Shown here: positions 41,416 through 49,172 of the stretch, in pieces
Position numbering within the stretch: position 1 is the stretch's first letter
Layout of the letters: each line of letters starts with the position of its first letter
Assembly: GCA_947085405.1 (NCBI GenBank)
Contig: CAMTWO010000031.1
Span: 62,001-126,000, forward strand
Reading direction: 5' to 3'
From: JASEGV01 sp947085405
GTDB lineage: Bacteria > Bacteroidota > Ignavibacteria > UBA10030 > BY39
Length of the DNA: 64,000 nt
The notes under the pieces: model-generated
The model's database searches: none
What the model was told of the DNA's origin: nothing
What the model saw: only the letters and a program-made list of their open reading frames with translations
Program-made: the position numbers and the translations under genes

Positions 41416-42563
41416 AGAAGTTGCATAAGTTGAATTGGAGGGAATGTGTAATTGGAGATTTGGTAGATGAAGCTTCCGATAGAATAGAAAATCCGTCAGA
41501 ATCCGAATATCAAAAATTTGTTGGATTAGAAGAATTTGAACGAGGTCAATTCAAAATCAGAAAGTGGGCATCTACTGAAAATCTTGTATCAGCTATGAAA
41601 CTTTTCAGAGCAGGCGATATTCTTTTTGCAAGAAGAAATGCATATTTGAGGAGAGCTTCACAAGTTGATTTTGACGGTGTTTGTTCTGGTGATGCAATTG
41701 TATTAAGAAAAAAAACAAATGTTGAAAAAGGGTTTCTTACTTTAATTCTGAATACAGACAAGTTTTGGGAATATGCTATAGCAAATGCTGCCGGAACTAT
41801 GTCGAAAAGGGTGAAATGGAGAGATTTAGCAAAATATAATTTTCTTTTACCCCCACTCGAAGAGCAAAAGCAAATAGCATCTCTTTTCCAATCCATAGAA
41901 ACGGCTATGGAACAGGTGGAGGGGCAGGAGAAGAATTTGTTGAACTTGAAAAACAATTTACTTAAAGATTTGTTTAATGAGAAGCAACAATTCGGAAATC
42001 ATTTATCGGCAAAGGATTTTGAGAAAATAAGGTTTGACAAAGTAGCCATCAATATTTCTGAAAGAATTGAACCAAAGAAAACAGAGCTTACTACATATGT
42101 TGGCTTAGAACATTTAGACGCAGACAATTTGAAAATAGAAAGAACCGGTTCGCCTGATGATGTTATAGGAACTAAACTAAAAATCTACAAAGGCGATATT
42201 ATTTTTGGAAAAAGAAGAGCGTACTTGCGAAAGGTTGCTGTATCGCATTTTGATGGAATCGCATCTGCCCATAGCATGATTTTACGAGCCAATGAAGAGC
42301 ATATTGAAAAGGATTTTCTACCTTATTTTATGCAGTCTGATACATTTATGAATAGAGCTGTTCAAATTTCCGAGGGTTCGCTATCACCTACAATTAAAAG
42401 TAAAACATTAGCTAAACAAGAATTTATCTTGCCCAAGAAAGAAAAGCAAAAGGAGTTGATAACAGTATTTAAACAGTTTGATACTACTATGGAACAACTC
42501 AAACAACAAAAAACCACGTTAAAGAATTTAAAACAGAAGCTGTTGAATGAGATATTGGGGTAG
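41412..42563 (+). CDS. hsdS: Type I restriction-modification system, specificity subunit
   Basis: 383 aa. Two target recognition domains of the HsdS type separated and followed by coiled coils: TRD1 ~5-145, helix 'LEEQKQIASLFQSIETAMEQVEGQEKNLLNLKNNLLKDLF' (~150-190), TRD2 ~205-335, helix 'QKELITVFKQFDTTMEQLKQQKTTLKNLKQKLL'. The two TRDs resemble each other ('FRAGDILFARRNAYLRRASQVDFDG' and 'YKGDIIFGKRRAYLRKVAVSHFDG'), so the two halves of the target may be alike. Starts within the hsdM stop codon. Confidence 0.95.
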   Translation: MKKLHKLNWRECVIGDLVDEASDRIENPSESEYQKFVGLEEFERGQFKIRKWASTENLVSAMKLFRAGDILFARRNAYLRRASQVDFDGVCSGDAIVLRKKTNVEKGFLTLILNTDKFWEYAIANAAGTMSKRVKWRDLAKYNFLLPPLEEQKQIASLFQSIETAMEQVEGQEKNLLNLKNNLLKDLFNEKQQFGNHLSAKDFEKIRFDKVAINISERIEPKKTELTTYVGLEHLDADNLKIERTGSPDDVIGTKLKIYKGDIIFGKRRAYLRKVAVSHFDGIASAHSMILRANEEHIEKDFLPYFMQSDTFMNRAVQISEGSLSPTIKSKTLAKQEFILPKKEKQKELITVFKQFDTTMEQLKQQKTTLKNLKQKLLNEILG

Positions 42564-42564
42564 G

Positions 42565-42652
42565 TTTATCGCATATCGCAATATGCGATAAATCAGGTAT
42601 GCGTTTGCATTTCAAAGTATTTATTGGTAATATTGCATATCGCAATATGCAA
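42565..42652 (+). promoter_or_regulatory. Twin palindromic operators upstream of the HTH/nucleotidyltransferase pair
   Basis: Two inverted repeats share the same 16-base core GCATATCGCAATATGC. The first is extended, TTTATCGCATAT-CGCA-ATATGCGATAAA (42565-42592); the second is TTGCATAT-CGCA-ATATGCAA (42633-42652). Centres are 64 bp apart. They lie between the hsdS stop and the start of the HTH gene, where an autorepressor would bind. The binding protein is inferred to be the HTH protein that follows. Confidence 0.7.
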
Positions 42653-42665
42653 TAAAGGTATAAAT

Positions 42666-43184
42666 ATGGGACAAATTCAATATATAATGAAACCCCAGGA
42701 TGTGGTTATCCTGCTAAAGATTATTGCCCTTGGCTCTGAGCCATGGCAACAAATACCATTGGCTGAAGCTTTAAAGATGAGCCAATCTGAAATCAGTCAA
42801 TCTTTGGTACGGTCAAAATATGCATGTTTAATTGATGGTAGTGGTAAAAAAGTAATGCGCCAAGCATTGATGGAGTTTTTACAGTACGGTCTGCCGTATG
42901 TATTCCCACAAAAACCGGGTGCGGTTGTAAGAGGAGTGCCTACCGCGCATTCAGCGCCACCACTCAATTCAGTTATTCAAAGTGAAGAACTATACGTATG
43001 GCCTTCCGCCAGCGGTCAGGCAAGAGGGCATAGTATTGTTCCGCTTTATCCATCGGTTGTGGAAGCCGTAATAGAAGATGAAAATCTATATCAACTGTTG
43101 GCGCTCGCCGATGCTTTGCGTGTAGGCAGAGTAAGGGAAAGGAATTTGGCTGTCGAAGAACTAAAGAAAAGAATATGCTTATAA
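42666..43184 (+). CDS. Winged-helix DNA-binding protein, probable antitoxin/regulator of the following nucleotidyltransferase
   Basis: Start at the ATG at 42666 (AAAGG 9 bp upstream) rather than the TTG at 42624, which lies inside the operator region. 172 aa. N-terminal winged helix (~8-75): 'VVILLKIIALGSEPWQQIPLAEALKMSQSEISQSLVRSKYACLID'. The middle has the marked 'YGLPYVFPQKPGAVVRGVPTAHSAPPL' segment and 'GHSIVPLYPSVVEAVIEDENLYQLLALADALRVGRVRERNLAVEEL'. I recall this family as a partner of nucleotidyltransferase genes in many phyla, behaving like the two-gene AbiE-type (type IV toxin-antitoxin) layout; that memory is not verified here. Its last 10 bp overlap the nucleotidyltransferase start. 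Twin palindromes upstream suggest autoregulation. Confidence 0.7.
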   Translation: MGQIQYIMKPQDVVILLKIIALGSEPWQQIPLAEALKMSQSEISQSLVRSKYACLIDGSGKKVMRQALMEFLQYGLPYVFPQKPGAVVRGVPTAHSAPPLNSVIQSEELYVWPSASGQARGHSIVPLYPSVVEAVIEDENLYQLLALADALRVGRVRERNLAVEELKKRICL

Positions 43185-43873
43185 ATTCCACAGTCAACAG
43201 AAAAGCTATTAAAAATATCGCTATAGCACTTGGTGATTTAAATGAACAGGTGGTTTATGTTGGCGGTGCGGTAATAAGTTTGTATATAAACGACCCGGCG
43301 GCAGAGGATGTCCGCCCGACAAAAGATATCGATATTAGTTTAGCCATTGCTACACTTGGTGAATTGGAAAACCTGCGTCAACAATTAAGCAAAAAAGGTT
43401 TTGTACAAACTGCCGAAGAGAAAGTAATGTGTCGTTTTGATTACGCCGGCATTAAGGTAGATGTAATGAGTACAAAAGCTGTGGGTTGGGCGCCCGCCAA
43501 TCCCTGGTTTGAGCCGGGTTTTCGTTTTAAACAAGTAGTTGATGTTGATGATCAGAAAATTCAAATACTTCCTTTAGCTTATTTTTTAGCGTCAAAGTTT
43601 ACTGCATTTAATGACAGAGGGTCTATAGATCCAAGAACCAGTCATGACTTTGAGGATATTGTTTATATACTCGATAACAGAAAAGATATTGTAGATGAGA
43701 TATTCAAATATTCTGACGATGAAGTAAAGAAATATTTACTAAGCGAATTCATTGAAATACAAAAAGATAAATTGAAACAAGAAGCGATTTTGAGTAATCT
43801 GCTTTATGAAAATCGTGATATACGTTTTCAAAAAATCATGGACAAACTTAAATTAATAACAAATGTCTTTTAA
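43175..43873 (+). CDS. Nucleotidyltransferase-fold protein (AbiEii-like toxin candidate)
   Basis: 232 aa. Minimal nucleotidyltransferase signature is complete: GG at 30-31 (VVYVGGAVISLYI), the metal-binding pair D51 and D53 (RPTKDIDISLA) and the third acid D96 (GIKVDVM). The C-terminal half is helical, 'LPLAYFLASKFTAFNDRGSIDPRTSHDFEDIVYILDNR', as in AbiEii/MenT-type enzymes, some of which add nucleotides to tRNA acceptor ends. It overlaps the HTH gene by 10 bp and hsdR by 11 bp, so it is translationally locked into the hsd operon. The role as a toxin is inference; a housekeeping modifying enzyme is possible but less likely in this setting. Confidence 0.75.
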   Translation: MLINSTVNRKAIKNIAIALGDLNEQVVYVGGAVISLYINDPAAEDVRPTKDIDISLAIATLGELENLRQQLSKKGFVQTAEEKVMCRFDYAGIKVDVMSTKAVGWAPANPWFEPGFRFKQVVDVDDQKIQILPLAYFLASKFTAFNDRGSIDPRTSHDFEDIVYILDNRKDIVDEIFKYSDDEVKKYLLSEFIEIQKDKLKQEAILSNLLYENRDIRFQKIMDKLKLITNVF

Positions 43874-46841
43874 CGAACTCAATAGCGTAGAGCATTTCAT
43901 CATTCACCAACTCACCGGTGTGAACCTTAACGCTGTACATGGCAATATCGTAAAAGAAGAAGAAATTCCTTATGGCGGTGAGAGCAAATGGCGTTATGTG
44001 CAATCTGAATTATTGCAGCGGGACATTACCGATGTTTTTTTAGAGAAGGAATTAAAAGAAGCGCTTTGCAAGCTTAACCCTGCAATTGCTGCTAATCCCG
44101 AAAGAGCCGAAGAAGTTATACATAAACTCAGAGCCATCCTCATTACCGTTAATAATGTAGGTTTGGTTCGTGCTAATGAAGAATTTTCCAGATGGCTACG
44201 GAACGAAGTGTCAATGCCTATCGGCAAAAACAACCAACATGTGGCGGTTCGACTAATTGATTTTGACAACATCAGCAACAACAGTTTTTTACTTACGAAT
44301 CAGCTTAAAATAAGAGCCAGAGAAACTAAAATTCCGGATATTGTATTATTCGTTAATGGTATTCCTTTGGTAGTGGGAGAAGCAAAAACACCTGTTCGTC
44401 CTGCCATTAGCTGGTTGGATGCTGCACACGATATCAATGTTATTTATGAGAATACCGTACCGCAGCTATTTGTTCCCAACGTATTTTCATTTGCCACAGA
44501 AGGTAAAGAAATTTTCATAGGCGGCGTAAGAACACCTTTGGAATTTTGGGCTCCCTGGCGGTTGGAAAATGAAAAAGACGAATTAAGCCGTTATATCGGT
44601 TTACAAGATGTTGCCAAACAAATAACGCATTTACTCAAACCTTCAACTCTGCTGGATATTTTACAGTATTTCAATGTTTATGCCACGAACAGTAAGAAGA
44701 AGAAAATAAAAGTGGTTTGTCGCTACCAGCAATACGAAGGAGGTAACGCTATTGTAGAAAGGGTGAAAGAAGGTAAGATCAAAAAAGGATTGATCTGGCA
44801 TTTTCAGGGTTCAGGTAAATCTTTGTTGATGTTATTCGCTGCTCAAAAAATGAGAAGACAGCAGGAGTTAAATAATCCTACTGTTATTATTGTGGTGGAC
44901 AGGATTGACCTGGATTCACAGATTACAGCTACATTCAACACAGCCGAAGTGCCCAATATGATGACCACCGACAGCATCAAAGAACTACACAATCTCTTGG
45001 AACAGGATACACGTAAAATCATAATTACAATGGTGCACAAATTCAAAGATGCTTATCCAGACATGAATAAAAGAGAGAACATCATCGTAATGGTGGATGA
45101 GGCACACAGAACACAGGAAGGCGAGTTGGGTAGAAAAATGCGTAATGCATTACCGAATGCTTTTCTCTTTGGATTAACCGGAACACCCATCAATAGAGCG
45201 GATAAAAATACATTTTGGGCTTTTGGTGCAGAGCAAGACAACGGCGGGTACATGAGCCGTTATACTTTTCAGGAAAGTATCAGAGACAATGCAACTCTAC
45301 CTTTGCACTTTGAACCACGTCTTCCAAACTACCACATTGACAAAGAGAGTCTGGATATTGCTTTCAAAGAAATGGCAAACGACCTGAGTGAGGAGGACAG
45401 GAATAAACTCAGTCAGAAAGCCGCGAACATGTCGGTATTTCTAAAATCACCCGAGAGGGTAAAAACAATTGTAGCCGATATTATAGAACATTTCAAAGCC
45501 CACGTAGAGCCTGAAGGTTTGAAAGCAATGATTGTAACACCCGACCGTTACGCATGCATTCAATACAAATATGAATTGGACAAATTTATAAGTACCGAAG
45601 CCAGCGAAGTGGTTATCAGTTCATCAGCCAACGATAACTTTGAGTTCAAGCAAAAATGGGCTATGGACAAAGACAAGCAGGAAAAGGTAATAGAAAAATT
45701 CAATGACTCCGATTCTCCTTTAAAATTCTTGATTGTAACTGCTAAGCTGCTCACAGGTTTTGACGCACCGATTCTGCAAACAATGTATTTAGATAAGTCA
45801 TTGAAAGATCATACACTGATACAAGCTATTTGCAGAACCAATCGTTTGTTCCCAAATAAAACATTCGGAAGAATAGTAGATTACTTTGGAGTATTTGATG
45901 ATACAGCAAAGGCATTAGCATTTGATGAGAAAAGTGTAAGAGCTGTCATTACCAATTTGCGCGAATTGAAGGATAAACTTCCTGAAAGCATAGAAAAATG
46001 TTTAGCTCATTTTCCCAGTGTTGACAGAACAATTTCAGGATTTGAAGGATTGCAGAAAGCACAAGATTGTATTAACACAAATGAAAAGCGGGATGCATTT
46101 GCAAAAGATTTCAGCAGCTTAACAAAGCTATGGGAAGCATTATCTCCAGATTCAATTTTAAACCAATTTCAGAATAATTATAAATGGTTATCACAAGTCT
46201 ATATGTCGGTAAAACCAACATCAGACGACAATGGTAGATTGCTTTGGCATGCGTTAGGCGCTCAGACGACAGCGCTGATACATGAGCACATTCATGTTTC
46301 AGGAATTAATCGCGACATGGAGGAGATGGTTTTAAATGCTGAAGTTATTGATGATTTGATGAATAAGAAAGATCCGAAACAGGCAGAGAAAGTTTTACTG
46401 ATCCTTATTAGCCGTCTTCACAAACATGGCAACAAGCCAATTTTTATACAATTAAGCGAAAGGCTAGAAGCCATCAGAGACAAAGCTGAAAAAGGATTAA
46501 TAAATTCTATTGAATTCATCAAAGAGCTTTGTCAAATAGCAAAAGAAACACTTCAAGCAGAAAAACAAGTCGAAACTAAAGAAGAACAAAAAAGCGGTAA
46601 AGCAGCATTGACAGAGTTGTTCCTTGAACTAAAGACTGATACAACACCTGCAATAGTTGAGCGCATCGTAAGCGACATTGACGAAATTGTAAGAGTAGTT
46701 CGTTTTGATGGCTGGCAACATTCCACAGTAGGGGAAAGAGAAGTTAAGCGAGAACTACGAAAAGTTCTTTGGACAAAGTATCAAATAAAGGATGAAGATC
46801 TTTTTAATAGAGCTTATGATTATATAAAAGAATATTACTAA
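43863..46841 (+). CDS. hsdR: Type I restriction-modification system, ATP-dependent endonuclease/translocase subunit
   Basis: 992 aa, full length. N-terminal PD-(D/E)XK nuclease: D159 (IPDIVLFVNG), E173 and K175 (VVGEAKTP). SF2 translocase: Walker A GSGKS (316-320, 'WHFQGSGKSLLML'), DEAH box at 412-415 (VDEAHRTQEG), motif III 'FGLTGTPI', and a second RecA lobe with 'AKLLTGFDAPILQTMYLDKSLKDHTLIQAICRTNRLF' (motifs V and VI). C-terminal helical region binds the methylase. Overlaps the nucleotidyltransferase gene by 11 bp. The operon order M-S-(HTH-NTase)-R is complete and all catalytic residues are intact, so the system looks active. Confidence 0.97.
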   Translation: MSFNELNSVEHFIIHQLTGVNLNAVHGNIVKEEEIPYGGESKWRYVQSELLQRDITDVFLEKELKEALCKLNPAIAANPERAEEVIHKLRAILITVNNVGLVRANEEFSRWLRNEVSMPIGKNNQHVAVRLIDFDNISNNSFLLTNQLKIRARETKIPDIVLFVNGIPLVVGEAKTPVRPAISWLDAAHDINVIYENTVPQLFVPNVFSFATEGKEIFIGGVRTPLEFWAPWRLENEKDELSRYIGLQDVAKQITHLLKPSTLLDILQYFNVYATNSKKKKIKVVCRYQQYEGGNAIVERVKEGKIKKGLIWHFQGSGKSLLMLFAAQKMRRQQELNNPTVIIVVDRIDLDSQITATFNTAEVPNMMTTDSIKELHNLLEQDTRKIIITMVHKFKDAYPDMNKRENIIVMVDEAHRTQEGELGRKMRNALPNAFLFGLTGTPINRADKNTFWAFGAEQDNGGYMSRYTFQESIRDNATLPLHFEPRLPNYHIDKESLDIAFKEMANDLSEEDRNKLSQKAANMSVFLKSPERVKTIVADIIEHFKAHVEPEGLKAMIVTPDRYACIQYKYELDKFISTEASEVVISSSANDNFEFKQKWAMDKDKQEKVIEKFNDSDSPLKFLIVTAKLLTGFDAPILQTMYLDKSLKDHTLIQAICRTNRLFPNKTFGRIVDYFGVFDDTAKALAFDEKSVRAVITNLRELKDKLPESIEKCLAHFPSVDRTISGFEGLQKAQDCINTNEKRDAFAKDFSSLTKLWEALSPDSILNQFQNNYKWLSQVYMSVKPTSDDNGRLLWHALGAQTTALIHEHIHVSGINRDMEEMVLNAEVIDDLMNKKDPKQAEKVLLILISRLHKHGNKPIFIQLSERLEAIRDKAEKGLINSIEFIKELCQIAKETLQAEKQVETKEEQKSGKAALTELFLELKTDTTPAIVERIVSDIDEIVRVVRFDGWQHSTVGEREVKRELRKVLWTKYQIKDEDLFNRAYDYIKEYY

Positions 46842-47702
46842 CCTCAGCAATATTTGGAAGCGGATTTTCAATTCGCACAAACAGATATACACAGAGATCC
46901 ATTTCGGAGAAGGTAAAAGGAGGCACAATTATCAATAGGAAATGGTTTTAACTCAAATTAATTCCAATCAATAACTCACAACAAATAAAGGAACACAAAC
47001 ATGAGATACTCAAGCCGCACTATCACCTGGCGTTTTCATGAAACTAATGAAACGCTGCCAGAATTAGCTAACGTAAAATCAGCAAAGATTTTTCCCCGAC
47101 CGACCTTGTAAAATATTATAATCCCCTTTTCACTAACCACGTCAAAGAAAGATTTCTTGTCTTCTGGTTGGATAGCTCTAATAAGGTAATGGGATTCGAG
47201 GTCGTTTCGGAAGGTTCGCTTAATTCGAGCATAGTTCACCCCCGAGAAGTCTTCAGAGGCGCAATAGTCGGCAACGGCAGCAGCAATAATAATTTCGCAC
47301 AACCACCCTTCCGGCAATGCAGAACCTTCTTCCGAGGATATCCAGATAACCAGGCAATTGGTCGAGTCCAGTAAGATAATCGGGATTCCGGTTCACGATC
47401 ATATCATCTTTGCTGGAGAGAGCTTTACTTCATTCGCAGAGCGAGGAATACTTTAAAAACTAAAACTTCATTTTGCAGAAATAGATATGTACCCGGGTAT
47501 CTGGCTGAATAGGAATATTGGCGCAAAATGCTTTTCGATGCGAGCCACCGGGGGGCTGAAAACATCAAACCCTCAACCGTTTTCAATAATGTCAATAGCC
47601 TTCTTTAATAAAAGATAAGTTTCTTCGGGCTATCATAAAAGGCTCATTCAATGATACCTTCTTTGAAAAGATCCATTCTTATATTTATCCTAAATAAAAA
47701 AA
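46842..47702. other. Gene-poor stretch between hsdR and the AAA+ gene
   Basis: 861 bp. A ribosome-binding-site-like AAAAGGAGG at 46916-46924 is not followed by a start codon. A 36-codon frame at 47001-47111 (MRYSSRTITWRFHETNETL...) has AAAGGAAC upstream but no support beyond that. The one frame with protein-like composition is on the minus strand at 47036-47392 (separate entry). The rest looks like degraded sequence. Confidence 0.4.
47036..47392 (-). pseudogene. Possible remnant of an unrecognised gene
   Basis: The minus-strand frame is open for 118 codons with sensible amino-acid composition (IILLDSTNCLVIWISSEEG, then LPEGWLCEIIIAAAVADYC, then FRNDLESHYLIRAIQPEDKK). The only initiation codons are TTG/CTG, and a TGA at 47393-47395 closes it upstream without an ATG. 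It may be the 3' part of a broken gene or a short gene with a weak start. I do not recognise the family. Confidence 0.3.
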
Positions 47703-48947
47703 ATGATAAGAATGAGAAAGACCAAAATGAATTCTAAAATTAAAAATCACAGCACAGTTGCAGAACAACATTTACCCTGGTATCATTACAACTTCATAAA
47801 AAGCTACTTGTACCTGTTGTCCAGTGGTCAACAAACAGATGCGGATATTGAAATAGTGAGCTTAATAGGTATAGCTGAACCTTATTCAAGACGCCCGAAA
47901 GCAATCTCAGTTTCAGATGACATGTCTGGGCGATATGTACGAATACCTGACGCAATTCTTAATGGCTCACTTAGATACTTTGGCGGTCTGTATCAGGTTT
48001 CTGTGTTTTATGAAAGTCACCATCATGACGAAGTTGAATATTACGCGCATGTTCTGGGGGAGGGGGAACATGCGAGTGATGCTCAGGCGCTCCTTGAACG
48101 TCTTCTCACGATGTGTGTCCAAACTAGTCCTTACCAGAACGAATCACTGCTCGCTACTTCAGAAAGAACAAACGGACAGACAATTTGCCTTTATGAAGCT
48201 GATCTTGGCATAGATTCTCTTGACGATGTCTTCTTACCAATCGAAGTAAGAAAGCAGCTTGATCTTTTTATCTCTGCCCTTTCAAATTTTAATAGTATCC
48301 GTACACCTTTACGATACCTCTTTTCAGGGAAGCCAGGGACCGGGAAAACCAAGATTATCAGGGCAATTGCAAATGCATGTAAAGGAAAAGCAACTTTTTT
48401 GTTTTCAAACGGTTCCGAGCAGCGTGTTGACGAATTATTCGAAGTTGCCTCCATGTTTTCTCCGGTTGTGCTTTGCATAGACGACATTGATATGCTCACG
48501 GGTTCAAGGGAGGACGGACTATACAACCGCCAGCTCGCAACATTTCTGCAGCGACTCGATGGATTTACAAAAGGAGATCAATTCCTCTTAGCAACGACAA
48601 ACGATAAGGCATTAGTGGATCTTGCAGCATCACGACCGGGACGATTCGATAGAATCCTCGATGTCAGCCTGATACAGCCATCCCACTATTTAAGTCTTGT
48701 AAAGAGCAAGACCATTAACGAGAAGGTTGTAGAACAATTTAATGAAGATGTACTCGATCTCCTGAGAAAGAAGCGTGTCTCAGGTGCTTTTATAGCCACA
48801 TTGATTAAACATCTTGAACTGATTTCAACTTTTGAACCAACACGACTTGACCGGGAGTATGTTGTTTCGACGATTGAAGGATCCTTGGAGGGATTCTATA
48901 AAGAGAATAAGGATGGTAAAATGGAGTTAGGGTTTAGGGCGGCCTAG
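47703..48947 (+). CDS. Orphan AAA+ ATPase with unknown N-terminal domain
   Basis: 414 aa. Start uncertain among the closely spaced ATGs at 47703, 47712 and 47727; no clear ribosome binding site. Residues ~20-165 form a domain I do not recognise ('WYHYNFIKSYLYLLSSGQQTDADIEIVSLIG', 'YAHVLGEGEHASDAQALLERLLTMCV'). Residues ~170-395 are a classical AAA module: Walker A GKPGTGKT (209-216), Walker B LCIDDID (D260, D261), sensor 'LLATTND', and the arginine-finger segment 'SRPGRFDRILDV' as in FtsH/p97/Rpt proteins. The C-terminal helical lid follows. No protease or nuclease domain is attached, so it would act with a partner. It sits in the defence island, downstream of hsdR and convergent with the DUF262 gene. 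Confidence 0.85.
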   Translation: MIRMRKTKMNSKIKNHSTVAEQHLPWYHYNFIKSYLYLLSSGQQTDADIEIVSLIGIAEPYSRRPKAISVSDDMSGRYVRIPDAILNGSLRYFGGLYQVSVFYESHHHDEVEYYAHVLGEGEHASDAQALLERLLTMCVQTSPYQNESLLATSERTNGQTICLYEADLGIDSLDDVFLPIEVRKQLDLFISALSNFNSIRTPLRYLFSGKPGTGKTKIIRAIANACKGKATFLFSNGSEQRVDELFEVASMFSPVVLCIDDIDMLTGSREDGLYNRQLATFLQRLDGFTKGDQFLLATTNDKALVDLAASRPGRFDRILDVSLIQPSHYLSLVKSKTINEKVVEQFNEDVLDLLRKKRVSGAFIATLIKHLELISTFEPTRLDREYVVSTIEGSLEGFYKENKDGKMELGFRAA

Positions 48948-49172
48948 AGATGTTATTATGTATAATCAATAGGCGGTCGACTATATTTAAAAACCTTGGC
49001 ATGTATTAAGTATTAGTTTCTATTATAATACTATGAGAAAATTTATAATTTACTCAGTGTAATATTTAATTGCCTGTGCAACTTCTTAATTTGCAGGAGG
49101 TTCTGTTCTGCGGCTTGCCCTTGGAACTACCGAAGTTTCAAAACCTCAATCTACTTGATCAAACCATTTAAC

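Noticed and set aside
47001..47111. 36-codon plus-strand frame with an upstream AAAGGAAC
   Set aside because: Too short to judge, no recognisable motif, and overlaps another weak frame; kept only as part of the gene-poor entry.
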